From NCBI RefSeq assembly GCF_900110755.1, contig NZ_FOFF01000009.1:124001-188000 (forward strand): 64,000 nt of DNA, given 5' to 3'. Positions 9,850-17,961 of the stretch are shown here, piece by piece. Under the pieces are notes generated by a model. The model did not search any database. It was not told where the DNA came from and saw nothing but the letters and a program-made list of their open reading frames with translations. The position numbers and the translations under genes are program-made. This DNA is from Streptomyces sp. yr375. Its GTDB lineage: Bacteria; Actinomycetota; Actinomycetes; Streptomycetales; Streptomycetaceae. Each line of letters opens with the position of its first letter. The first letter of the stretch is position 1.

Positions 9850-11349
9850 TCAGGAGACGCTGCGCAGGGCGTCCGCCGGGCGCATCCGGGAGGCGCGCCA
9901 GCCGCCCATCGCACCGGCGATCAGCCCGCCGGCCACCGCCAGAAGCACCGCGAGCGCGATGGTGGTGACGGAGACGGGGGCCGACAGAGCGATCTCCATC
10001 GTGTTCGACGCCGACTGCCCACCCGGGCCGCCGCCCCCGCCGGGACCGCCGCCCATACCGCCGCCGCCACCGCCGCCGGTGTTGCCGAGTTCCGCCGTCA
10101 GCTTCGGGCTGATCGCGGTCACCGTGTACGCGGCCGCCAGGCCCAGGCCGATGCCCAGGGCGCCGCCGAGCAGACCGTTGACCATGGACTCGCCGACGAC
10201 CTGCCGGGTCACCCGGCGACTCGGCCAGCCGAGCGCCTTCAGCGTGCCGAACTCCCGCACCCGGCGGGACACGGCCGACGACGTGAGCAGCGCGGCCACC
10301 AGGAACGCGGCGGCGAGCACGGCGATCGACAGCCACTTGCCGACGCTGGTCGCCAGGTCGGAAGCGGTCGAGAGGGAGCCGGAGACGGTCTCGGCGAGGT
10401 CGGCGGAGGTCGTGACCGTCGTACCGGAGATGTTCTTCTGGATCGCCGCCTTGACGGTGTCGATCTGCTGGGAGTCGGTCGCCTTGACGTAGATCGTGGT
10501 GACCTGGCCGGCCGTGTCGGCGAGGGTCTGCGCCTGCTTCAGCGGCAGGTAGACGTCCGTGGTGGAGTCGCTGCTGTCGGGCGTCGCGACGCCGACGACC
10601 TTGTACTTGGTGCCGGAGATCGTCAGCGTCGAGCCGACCTTGTACGACTTCTCCTTGGCGTACGACGCACTCACGACGGCGACCTTGGCGTCGGTCTGCG
10701 CCGAGGTGAACGTCACGCCCGAGGTGATCTTCGTGCCCGCCAGCGGGCCGAGCTCCTGCTCGGTGACGTCGACCCCGGCCACGGAGTACGAGTTGACGTC
10801 GAAGGACGCGCCACCGCCCTGCACCTGGGGCGCGGCAGTGGACCCACCGCCCCCACCGCCGGGCCCCCCGCCCTGACCGCTGCTTCCACCGTTACCGCTG
10901 CTACCGCTGGTCGAGCTCTGCGCCTTGCCCTGGGTGAAGGAACCGTCGACCTTGGTGACGTTCAGCGTGAGGGCGCCGACCGCCGAGGCCACGCCCTTCT
11001 GGGCGGCGACCTGCGTGACGAAAGCGGACTTCAGGGCCTGACCGCCCTGCGTCATCACCCGGTCCGAACTCTGCTGCGTGGCGTCGTCGTCCTCGCCCTT
11101 GGCGTCGAACTCGAATCTGCCGCCGCCCGCGGAACTGTTGCCCGTCGGCGCCGTGCGCGCCTTGGTGACGGTCATGTCGGTGCCGAGGCCGTACAGCGAC
11201 TGGAGGACCTTGTCCTGCGCCTGCGCCATGCCGGCCGACACCGAGTTCACGGTGATGACCAGCGCGATTCCGAGCGCCAGACCCAGTGCGATGACCAGGG
11301 CCGCCTTCTTGCGCCGGCCCAGCTCGCGCTTGAGATAGATGCCAAACAT
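9850..11349 (-). CDS. FtsX/MacB-fold ABC transporter permease with Gly-rich inserts
   Basis: 499 aa, ATG after GGGGAACGGG. It has one N-terminal transmembrane helix (about 16-40), a large extracytoplasmic domain to about residue 335, and three C-terminal helices, the MacB/FtsX topology. The cytoplasmic FtsX motif VREFGTLKALGWPSRRV is clear. Two long Gly-rich stretches are unusual: about 148-176 in the extracytoplasmic domain and about 420-445 in the loop between the last two helices. The upstream region holds two inverted repeats. It is first gene of a two-gene operon with the ATPase. Confidence 0.9.
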   Translation of the reverse strand: MFGIYLKRELGRRKKAALVIALGLALGIALVITVNSVSAGMAQAQDKVLQSLYGLGTDMTVTKARTAPTGNSSAGGGRFEFDAKGEDDDATQQSSDRVMTQGGQALKSAFVTQVAAQKGVASAVGALTLNVTKVDGSFTQGKAQSSTSGSSGNGGSSGQGGGPGGGGGGSTAAPQVQGGGASFDVNSYSVAGVDVTEQELGPLAGTKITSGVTFTSAQTDAKVAVVSASYAKEKSYKVGSTLTISGTKYKVVGVATPDSSDSTTDVYLPLKQAQTLADTAGQVTTIYVKATDSQQIDTVKAAIQKNISGTTVTTSADLAETVSGSLSTASDLATSVGKWLSIAVLAAAFLVAALLTSSAVSRRVREFGTLKALGWPSRRVTRQVVGESMVNGLLGGALGIGLGLAAAYTVTAISPKLTAELGNTGGGGGGGMGGGPGGGGGPGGQSASNTMEIALSAPVSVTTIALAVLLAVAGGLIAGAMGGWRASRMRPADALRSVS

Positions 11350-11370
11350 CCCGTTCCCCAGAGGTTCTTG

Positions 11371-11415
11371 GCGCCCGCTGTGGGCGCGGCCTCAAAGTAG
11401 GGAGGAACCTTTGAG
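11371..11415. promoter_or_regulatory. Pair of inverted repeats upstream of the ABC exporter operon
   Basis: GCGCCC (11371-11376) pairs with GGGCGC (11382-11387), and CTCAAAG (11391-11397) pairs with CTTTGAG (11409-11415) across 11 nt. Both arm pairs are perfect and lie 22-66 bp upstream of the permease start, where an operator or a leader hairpin could sit. No regulator is named by the sequence. Confidence 0.45.
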
Positions 11416-11575
11416 CCGGACTGAGTAAAGGATGTATAAGGAGTGAGAATGCGAGGGGCCGGATCAGAATTCCTTGAGACAGCCAATTCCCAGGCGGCGG
11501 AGGGGTTATTGCCAGGTGGCCGAGGTTGAGTGGAGCGGATTTCCGTTTCCCACAATCCCCTTGTACGGTCCCGCA

Positions 11576-12757
11576 GTGCACGCATCCTCGCGCCTGTCCC
11601 GGCATCCGTCCCGGCACCTGTCCCGGCGATCCCTGTTGGCCGTCGCGGCCACTGCACCGCTCGCCGCACCCATGACAGCCCCGCCCCGCACCGCCCCGCC
11701 GGAGAAGATCACCGCCCAGGCCTGGCTGCTCGCGGACCAGGACACCGGGAAGGTGCTCGCCGCCCACCGCCCGCATCTGCGCGTCGCGCCCGCCTCCACG
11801 CTGAAGATGCTGTTCGCGGACACCCTGCTCGGCCGGTTCGAGCGCACCGAGCAGTACACGGTGACCGACGCCGACCTGGCCGGCGTACCGTCCGGTTCCA
11901 GCCTCGTCGGCGTCAAGGCCGGGATCACGTACACCGTCGAGCAGTTGTGGCAGGGCGTGTTCCTGCGCTCGGGAAACGACGCCGTGCAGGTGCTCGCCCG
12001 GATGAACGGCGGCGTCGCGAAGACCGTCGCCCAGATGCGGGCGCGGGCGGCCGACCTCCAGGCGCTGGACACCCATGTCGTCAGCCCCGACGGCTACGAC
12101 CACAAGGGCCAACTGTCCTCCGCCTACGACCTCGCCCTCATCGCCCGGCACGGCCTGAAGAACCCCGACTTCCGCGCCTACTGCGGCACGCGCACCGCCC
12201 GCTTCCCGGACGACGGCGGCAAGACCTTCGGGATCGAGAACACCGACCGGCTCCTGTCGGGCACGTTCGGCGTGACGCCGTACCCGGGGCTGATCGGCGT
12301 CAAGAACGGCTACACCAGCAACGCCGGAAACACCTTCACCGGCGCCGCGACCCGCGCCGGCCGCACCCTCGTCGTCACCGTGCTGCATCCCGAGAGCGGC
12401 CACAACGCCGTCTACGAGGAGACGGCCGCGCTGCTCGACTGGGGCTTCGGGCAAGGGAGTTCGGCGCATACGGGCGAGACGCTGGCCGACCCGTTGAGCG
12501 AGGGCGGGGCGAAGGTGTCACGGCACGTCGGCGACGCGGCGCACGCCGGTTCCCAGGCCTCGGCGGCGGACGGCGGCTCGGGCGGCCCGGGCGGCTGGGG
12601 AGTGCTCGGCGGGGCCGGGGGAGTGGTGGCGCTGGCAGCGGGCACGGCGTACGCCCTGCGCAGGCGGCGCGCTGCTGCGGCGAGTCCCGCGGCGAGTCCC
12701 GCGGCGAGTCCCGTGGCGGGTTCCGTGGAGGGTTCCGCGGAGTCTGCCGAGAAGTGA
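11576..12757 (+). CDS. D-alanyl-D-alanine carboxypeptidase (penicillin-binding protein, peptidase S11)
   Basis: 393 aa from GTG 11576. Near the N-terminus LSRRSLLAVAAT fits a twin-arginine export signal. The S11 catalytic motifs are in order: STLK (Ser74-Lys77), SGN (132-134) and a K(T/S)G-equivalent KNG (243-245). One C-terminal hydrophobic helix followed by RRRRA would anchor it in the membrane with the catalytic domain outside. It would trim the terminal D-Ala from peptidoglycan stem peptides. The tail carries a short AASP repeat encoded by GCGGCGAGTCCC units. There is no strong ribosome site, so a leaderless or longer form is possible. It ends at a strong hairpin. Confidence 0.9.
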   Translation: MHASSRLSRHPSRHLSRRSLLAVAATAPLAAPMTAPPRTAPPEKITAQAWLLADQDTGKVLAAHRPHLRVAPASTLKMLFADTLLGRFERTEQYTVTDADLAGVPSGSSLVGVKAGITYTVEQLWQGVFLRSGNDAVQVLARMNGGVAKTVAQMRARAADLQALDTHVVSPDGYDHKGQLSSAYDLALIARHGLKNPDFRAYCGTRTARFPDDGGKTFGIENTDRLLSGTFGVTPYPGLIGVKNGYTSNAGNTFTGAATRAGRTLVVTVLHPESGHNAVYEETAALLDWGFGQGSSAHTGETLADPLSEGGAKVSRHVGDAAHAGSQASAADGGSGGPGGWGVLGGAGGVVALAAGTAYALRRRRAAAASPAASPAASPVAGSVEGSAESAEK

Positions 12758-12767
12758 GAGTGCGTGC

Positions 12768-12807
12768 GGCGGCCGTCCCACGACACCCGTGCCGTGGGAC
12801 GGCCGCC
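12768..12807. terminator. Bidirectional hairpin between convergent genes
   Basis: A perfect 15-bp stem, GGCGGCCGTCCCACG (12768-12782) with its complement at 12793-12807, encloses a 10-nt loop. It lies between the carboxypeptidase stop and the stop of the oppositely oriented SDR gene, so it can end transcription from both sides. No T-run follows, as is usual for Streptomyces hairpin terminators. Confidence 0.8.
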
Positions 12808-12830
12808 TCGACCCCGCCCTCGACCCCGCC

Positions 12831-13613
12831 TCAGCCCCTCCCCACATACGGCATCGCCGTCGCCAGCACCGTCACGAACTGCATGTTCGCCTCCAGTGGC
12901 AGTTCCGCCATGTGCCGTACCGTGCGCGCGACGTCGGCGACGTCCATCACCGGTTCCGGTGCGGTCTCGCCGTTGGCCTGCAAGGCCCCCGTCTGCATCC
13001 GTGCCGTCATGTCGGTCGCCGCGTTGCCGATGTCGATCTGCCCGACCGCGATGCCGTACGCCCGCCCGTCCAGTGACAGGGACTTCGTCAGCCCGGTGAG
13101 GGCGTGCTTGGTCGCCGTGTAGGGCGCCGAGTGCGGGCGGGGCGTGTGCGCCGAGATCGAGCCGTTGTTGATGATGCGTCCGCCGCGCGGGTCCTGCTCC
13201 TTCATCTGCCGGTACGCCCCCTGCGCGCACAGGAACGCCCCGTTGAGGTTGGTGTCCACCACGTGCCGCCAGGCGTCGTAGGGGAGTTCCTCGAACGGCA
13301 CCCCGCCCGGCCCGAACGTGCCCGCGTTGTTGAACAGCAGGTCCAGCCGCCCGAACCGCTCCCGCACGGCGTCGAAGAGGGCCGTCACGTCATCGGGGCG
13401 CGAGACGTCCGTCCGTACGGCGAGACTCGCGCCCTCGGGCACCAGCGCGGCCGTGGCCTCCAGGGTCTCGGCGCGCCGCCCCGCCAGCGCCACCGACCAG
13501 CCCGCGCGCAGCAGTTCCACCGCCACCGCCCGCCCGATCCCGGACCCGGCACCCGTGACGACCGCGATCTTCCCCCGACCGGCGTCGACTTCAGCATTCT
13601 GCTTGGCAATCAT
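12831..13613 (-). CDS. Short-chain dehydrogenase/reductase
   Basis: 260 aa. Classical SDR features: the NAD(P) loop TGAGSGIG (about 21-28), NNAG after strand 4, a catalytic Ser in NNGSIS and YTATK as the YxxxK pair. In the adenine-ribose region an Arg pair (AGRRAET) suggests NADP(H). The substrate cannot be inferred. The start ATG at MIAKQ gives the usual SDR length; in-frame upstream sequence overlaps the divergent promoter region. It is convergent with the carboxypeptidase gene and divergent from phoD. Confidence 0.9.
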   Translation of the reverse strand: MIAKQNAEVDAGRGKIAVVTGAGSGIGRAVAVELLRAGWSVALAGRRAETLEATAALVPEGASLAVRTDVSRPDDVTALFDAVRERFGRLDLLFNNAGTFGPGGVPFEELPYDAWRHVVDTNLNGAFLCAQGAYRQMKEQDPRGGRIINNGSISAHTPRPHSAPYTATKHALTGLTKSLSLDGRAYGIAVGQIDIGNAATDMTARMQTGALQANGETAPEPVMDVADVARTVRHMAELPLEANMQFVTVLATAMPYVGRG

Positions 13614-13738
13614 GGGGCCGCAGCGTACGACAGTCCGGAATGCGCCGTCCGGCATGCGGAACTCACGCGTCCGTCATCCGATTGTCGTGTACGCGCCAGA
13701 TTGATGACCCTCCTGGGCCGTCCCCGGCCACTCCAATG

Positions 13739-13790
13739 CCAGGTGCAGCCATGTTCCTGGTGCAGCCGTTCGCCAGGCGCAGCCATGTCC
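13739..13790. repeat. Near-identical direct repeat in the phoD leader
   Basis: CCAGGTGCAGCCATGTTCC (13739-13757) and CCAGGCGCAGCCATGTCC (13773-13790) differ at two positions, with a related TGCAGCCGTT between them. They end 14 bp before the phoD start and just before its GGGGAGGA ribosome site. They may be a direct-repeat operator, but they do not fit the PHO-box spacing of 11 bp. Confidence 0.4.
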
Positions 13791-13804
13791 AGGGGAGGAC
13801 CGGA

Positions 13805-15457
13805 ATGACACCCGCAGCACGCCCGTCCCCGTACACCCCCGCGTACACCCCCGAACTCCGCGCCACCGCACGCCACTTGGGCCGCCGTCGCTTCCTCGGC
13901 ACCGCCGCGGCCGCCGCCGCGCTCGCCTTCACCGTGAACCTGCCCGCCGCCGGCACCGCGGCCGCCGCCGAACTCGACCCCGCGCGGCTCACCGACGACC
14001 CCTTCACCCTCGGCGTAGCCTCCGGCGACCCGCTGCCCGGCTCGGTCCTCCTCTGGACGCGCCTCGCGCCCGCCCCCTACCAGGCGGACGGCGGGCTGCC
14101 CGCCGAACGCGTCACCGTCCACTGGGAGTTGGCCGACGACGACACCTTCGGCCGGTCCGTCCGCAGCGGCACCACCCTCGCGCACCCGGAGTTCGGCCAC
14201 AGCGTGCACGTCCAGGTCGACGGCCTCGACGACGACCGCGTGTACTACTACCGCTTCAAGGCGGGCACCTGGATCAGCCGCACCGGCCGCACCCGCACCG
14301 CCCCCGCCCCGGGTGCCGACGCCTCCGCCCTCACCCTCGGCGTGGTCTCCTGCCAGCGCTACGACCAGGGCTACTTCACCGCCTACAAGCACCTCGCCGA
14401 GGACGACGTGGACGTCGTCCTGCACCTCGGCGACTACCTCTACGAGTACGCCGTCAGCGGCGTCGGCGGCGCCCGCGCCTACCCGGCCGGAACCGTGCCC
14501 GCCGTCTACGGCCACGAGATGGTGACGCTGGACGACTACCGCCTCAAGTACGCCCTCTACAAGTCCGACCCCGACCTGCTGGCCGCGCACTCCGCCCACC
14601 CCTTCGTCGTCACCTGGGACGACCACGAGACCGAGAACAACTATGCGGGCGCGGTGTCGGAGAACGACGACCCCGCCGCGGAGTTCCTCATCCGCCGGGC
14701 CGCCGCCTACCGCGCCTACTGGGAGAACCAGCCGCTGCGCCGCCCCCAGCTCCCCGACGGCCCCGACCTGCGGCTCTACCGCCGCCTGCACTGGGGCCGG
14801 CTCGCCCAGCTCGACGTCCTCGACACCCGCCAGTACCGCTCCGACCAGGCGTACGGCGACGGCTGGCAGTTCCCCGGACCCGAGTCCGAGGACCCGGCCC
14901 GCACCCTCACCGGGGACGCCCAGGAACGCTGGCTGATCGACGGCTGGCGGGACTCGGCCGCCCTGTGGAACGTGGTCCCGCAGCAGGTCACCTTCGCCCG
15001 CCGCTACGACTCCACCGCCCTGCCCGCCCGCGTCTCCATGGACTCCTGGGACGGCTACCCGGCCTCCCGGACACGGATCCTGGCCGGCGCGGAGGCGACC
15101 GGCGTCGAGAACCTGATGGTCCTCACCGGCGACGTCCACGTGCACTACGGCTTCGACGTCAAACGGGACTTCGCCGACCCGGCGTCGAAGACGCTCGGCA
15201 CCGAGATCGTCACCTCGTCGATCTCCAGCGGCGGCAACGGCACGGCCAGACCCGCCAACTGGGCCGCCTACCTGGCCGCCAACCCGCATCTGAAGTTCTA
15301 CAACGGCCTGCGCGGCTACGCGAGAGTCACCCTCGGCCGCGACCTCGCCCGCGCCGACTTCAAGACCGTCCCCTACGTCACCCGGCAGGGCGCTCCGCTC
15401 AGCACGGCCGCGTCGTTCGTCACCGAGGTCGGCGCGCAGGGGCTCAAACCGGCGTGA
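13805..15457 (+). CDS. phoD: Secreted PhoD-family alkaline phosphatase
   Basis: 550 aa, ATG after GGGGAGGA. The twin-arginine motif GRRRFLG (about 26-32) and a following Ala-rich hydrophobic stretch predict Tat export of a folded, metal-loaded enzyme. The N-terminal PhoD domain starts at FTLGVASGDP; the metallophosphatase domain has HLGDYLYEY, TWDDHETENN, DTRQYR and TGDVHVH, the residues that bind Fe/Ca in PhoD. It would release phosphate from mono- and diesters outside the cell. The gene ends 10 bp from the convergent Rsm22-type gene. I see no good PHO box in the leader. Confidence 0.92.
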   Translation: MTPAARPSPYTPAYTPELRATARHLGRRRFLGTAAAAAALAFTVNLPAAGTAAAAELDPARLTDDPFTLGVASGDPLPGSVLLWTRLAPAPYQADGGLPAERVTVHWELADDDTFGRSVRSGTTLAHPEFGHSVHVQVDGLDDDRVYYYRFKAGTWISRTGRTRTAPAPGADASALTLGVVSCQRYDQGYFTAYKHLAEDDVDVVLHLGDYLYEYAVSGVGGARAYPAGTVPAVYGHEMVTLDDYRLKYALYKSDPDLLAAHSAHPFVVTWDDHETENNYAGAVSENDDPAAEFLIRRAAAYRAYWENQPLRRPQLPDGPDLRLYRRLHWGRLAQLDVLDTRQYRSDQAYGDGWQFPGPESEDPARTLTGDAQERWLIDGWRDSAALWNVVPQQVTFARRYDSTALPARVSMDSWDGYPASRTRILAGAEATGVENLMVLTGDVHVHYGFDVKRDFADPASKTLGTEIVTSSISSGGNGTARPANWAAYLAANPHLKFYNGLRGYARVTLGRDLARADFKTVPYVTRQGAPLSTAASFVTEVGAQGLKPA

Positions 15458-15467
15458 CCTGCGTGGC

Positions 15468-16448
15468 CTACGGGACCGGCGGCCAGACGTCGCCCCAGTC
15501 CGCGTCCCGGGCCGCCTTGTACAGCTCCCCGTGTTTCTTCGTCACCGTCGTACGGGTCAGCCGCTCCTCGGGCTCGCACAGGTCGAGGAGCACCTGACCC
15601 TTGCGGATCTGGGGCCGCCGGACCACCCGGGCGGGGGCGGGGGACACGGGGAAACGGGCCGCCGCGACATAGCTGAACTTCTCGTCCTCGTACGGCAGCG
15701 AGCCGCCCTTGACCTGCCGGTGCAGGGAGGAGCGGCTGACCCGCGCCGAGAAGTGGCACCAGTCCGCGCCGGGGACGATCGGGCAGGCCGCGCTGTGCGG
15801 GCAGGGCGCGGCGACCCGGAAACCCGCCGCGATCAGCCGGTCGCGGGCCTCGATCAGCCGGGCGTAGCCGTCCGGCGTGCCCGGCTCGACGATCACCACC
15901 GCCTGCGCGGCCGCCGCGGCGGCGTCCACGAGGGCGGCGCGGTCGGGGGCGGCCAGTTCGTTCAGGACGTAGGAGACGGTGACCAGGTCCGTCGGGTCCA
16001 GGGTGAGGGACGCGCCGATGCGGGCGCGCTGCCAGCGGGCGCCGTCCAGCGCGGGGTGCGCTGCGGCGATCTCCCGGCCCAGGGCCAGCGCCGGTTCCGC
16101 CCAGTCCAGGACCGTCACCGGGCGCGGGCCCTCCCATGTCGCGCTGACCGCCCAGGTCGCCGCGCCCGTGCCGCCGCCGACGTCCACATGGCTGGCCGGC
16201 GTCCACTCCGGTACGGCGTCCGCGAACGCCTCCAGCGCCGAGCGCACCGCCTCGAAGGTCGCCGGCATCCGGTACGCGGCGTAGGCGGCGACATCGGCGC
16301 GGTCGCGCAGGATGGGGGCGTCGGTCGGGGTCGCGCCCCGGTAGTTGGCGATGAGGCGGTCGACGGCCTGGGTGGCTTGCCTGGGCGGCAGCCCGTCGAG
16401 GAGTTCGCCGAGGGCGGTACGGAGGCTTTCGGCGGCGGAGACGTTCAC
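15468..16448 (-). CDS. Rsm22-family ribosomal small-subunit assembly methyltransferase
   Basis: 326 aa from GTG 16448. The core is an SAM-binding Rossmann domain (HVDVGGGTGAATWA near residue 87, then TVLDWAEPAL). The C-terminal part has Cys residues in APCPHSAACPIVPGADWCHF, the proposed Fe-S-binding signature of the Rsm22/METTL17 family, followed by RVSRSSLHRQVKGG and YVAAAR. Family members help assemble the ribosomal small subunit; bacterial forms are poorly studied. In-frame sequence upstream of the chosen start runs through a repeat array and is not part of the protein. It has no obvious ribosome site. Confidence 0.85.
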   Translation of the reverse strand: MNVSAAESLRTALGELLDGLPPRQATQAVDRLIANYRGATPTDAPILRDRADVAAYAAYRMPATFEAVRSALEAFADAVPEWTPASHVDVGGGTGAATWAVSATWEGPRPVTVLDWAEPALALGREIAAAHPALDGARWQRARIGASLTLDPTDLVTVSYVLNELAAPDRAALVDAAAAAAQAVVIVEPGTPDGYARLIEARDRLIAAGFRVAAPCPHSAACPIVPGADWCHFSARVSRSSLHRQVKGGSLPYEDEKFSYVAAARFPVSPAPARVVRRPQIRKGQVLLDLCEPEERLTRTTVTKKHGELYKAARDADWGDVWPPVP

Positions 16449-16547
16449 CTGGCGATTATGCGGCACCCGGTGTCGGTGTCGGCGTCCCCGGGGGCTGCCG
16501 CCCCCAGACCCCCGCTTCGGCCCTGAAGGGGCCTCGTCCTCAAACGC

Positions 16548-16712
16548 CGGACGGGCTGAAATACCGGCACCCGCCGCCGAGGCACCCTCCGGTACTGCCG
16601 CCGCCGGACGGGCGAAATGTCCGCACCCGCCCGTACCGAGGCACCCACACCGCACCGCCTTCACCGGACGGGCCGAAATACCCGCACCCGCCGCTACCGA
16701 GGCACCCACACT
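16548..16712. repeat. Three tandem ~57-60 bp repeats, Streptomyces intergenic type
   Basis: Units begin at 16548, 16605 and 16665, each opening with CGGACGGGC, a GAAATA/GAAATG core, then CCGCACCCGCC and CGAGGCACCC. The block is preceded by CCTCGTCCTCAAACGC, a phrase I recognise as common in Streptomyces intergenic repeats. The array occupies the 301-bp gap upstream of the Rsm22-type gene and downstream of the serine hydrolase gene. Otherwise the gap shows no gene. Confidence 0.7.
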
Positions 16713-16749
16713 TATCCGCCCCCCCACCATCGCCCCCCACCACCGCCCC

Positions 16750-17961
16750 TCACCGCACCGCCATCGCCATCCGCGTCCCCGCCAGTGCCCGCGGGCCGCT
16801 GTCCGGCGGCCTCCGTACCGGATGCACCGTGTTCGCCAGAAGCACCACGAAAGTGTCTGTCGCCGGGTCGATGACCAGGGACGTTCCCGTGAAACCGGTG
16901 TGGCCTGCCGCGCCCTCGCCTGCCAGTTCGCCCATGAACCAGGGCTGGTCCAGGGCGAAGCCCAGGCCCGGTGGGGTCAGGAGGAGTTCCACGAAGTCGG
17001 GGCCGAGGATACGGGCGGGGCCGTAGGAGCCGCCTGCCAGCAGGGTGCGGCAGAACACGGCCAGGTCCGGGCCGGTCGAGAAGAGGCCCGCGTGACCGGC
17101 CACCCCGCCCAGCGCCCACGCGTTCTCGTCGTGCACCACGCCCCGCAGCATCCCCCGGTCCACCTTGGCCCACGGCCGCCGCTGGTCCTCCGTCGCCGCC
17201 GCGCCGGGGCACGGGCCGAAGTCGGTCGACGTCATCCCCAGCGGGCGGGTGATCCCCTCGCGCACGAGGACGTCGAGCGGGCGGCCGGTCAGCCGTTCCA
17301 GAAACTGCTGGAGCAGCAGCATGTTCAGGTCCGAGTACACGTACGGGTACCCCCGCACGGTCTCGGACCCGTTCGCGACGGGCGCGACCGGCGCTTCCGC
17401 GCGCAGCAGCTCCAGCCGCGCCGCGTCGTCCGGGCAGTCGTACAGGGGCAGCTCGGGGCGCAGCCCGGAGGTGTGGGTGAGGAGCTGGCGGACGGTGATG
17501 TCGTGGGCGGCGGCCGCCCGGAAGTCGGGCAGGTACGCGCCGACCCGCGCGTCGATGCCGAGCGTGCCGCGCTCGATCTGCTGCACCGCCGCGACCGACG
17601 TGAACAGCTTGGTGAGGGACGCCAGGTCGAAAGGGGTGTCGACGGTCATCGGGACCCGTGCGCGCGCCGGCAGTTCGACGCCGGTGTCCGTCACCGGGTC
17701 GTACGCCGCGTACCGCACCGCCCACCCCGACGCCTCCCGCACGGCGATCACCGGCCCCCGCCCGGCGACCACGACGGCGCCCGGCGCCCAGGGCCGGTCC
17801 CCGGCGGTGAGGTCCATGACGTCGCGGACGAGCAGCCGCGTCTCCTCGGGGTCGAGCCCGGCCCGTTCCGGTGTGTCGACGCGCAGTTTCGGTGCGCTCA
17901 GCTCCCTGCTCCTTCCGCCCCCGTGTTCCCCCGCTTCCTCGGGTTCCTCCAGGGACGGCAC
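16750..17961 (-). CDS. Serine hydrolase, beta-lactamase/class C family
   Basis: About 403 aa. The beta-lactamase-fold triad is SLTK (SxxK nucleophile near residue 114), YSDLN (YxN) and HTGFTG in the KTG position. No signal peptide or transmembrane helix is seen, so it looks cytoplasmic; the family includes esterases, peptidases and penicillin-binding relatives. The only in-frame ATG/GTG start before the domain is the GTG at 17961, which makes the N-terminus overlap the upstream MFS gene by 64 bp and has no ribosome site. A CTG behind the GGAAGGAGCAGGGAG at the MFS stop is an alternative. It is probably co-transcribed with the MFS gene. Confidence 0.85.
   Translation of the reverse strand: MPSLEEPEEAGEHGGGRSRELSAPKLRVDTPERAGLDPEETRLLVRDVMDLTAGDRPWAPGAVVVAGRGPVIAVREASGWAVRYAAYDPVTDTGVELPARARVPMTVDTPFDLASLTKLFTSVAAVQQIERGTLGIDARVGAYLPDFRAAAAHDITVRQLLTHTSGLRPELPLYDCPDDAARLELLRAEAPVAPVANGSETVRGYPYVYSDLNMLLLQQFLERLTGRPLDVLVREGITRPLGMTSTDFGPCPGAAATEDQRRPWAKVDRGMLRGVVHDENAWALGGVAGHAGLFSTGPDLAVFCRTLLAGGSYGPARILGPDFVELLLTPPGLGFALDQPWFMGELAGEGAAGHTGFTGTSLVIDPATDTFVVLLANTVHPVRRPPDSGPRALAGTRMAMAVR

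Noticed and set aside
13739..13790. PHO box upstream of phoD
   Set aside because: One unit GTTCGCCAGGC matches 9 of 11, but the neighbouring 11-bp units match poorly, so no direct-repeat box is formed.
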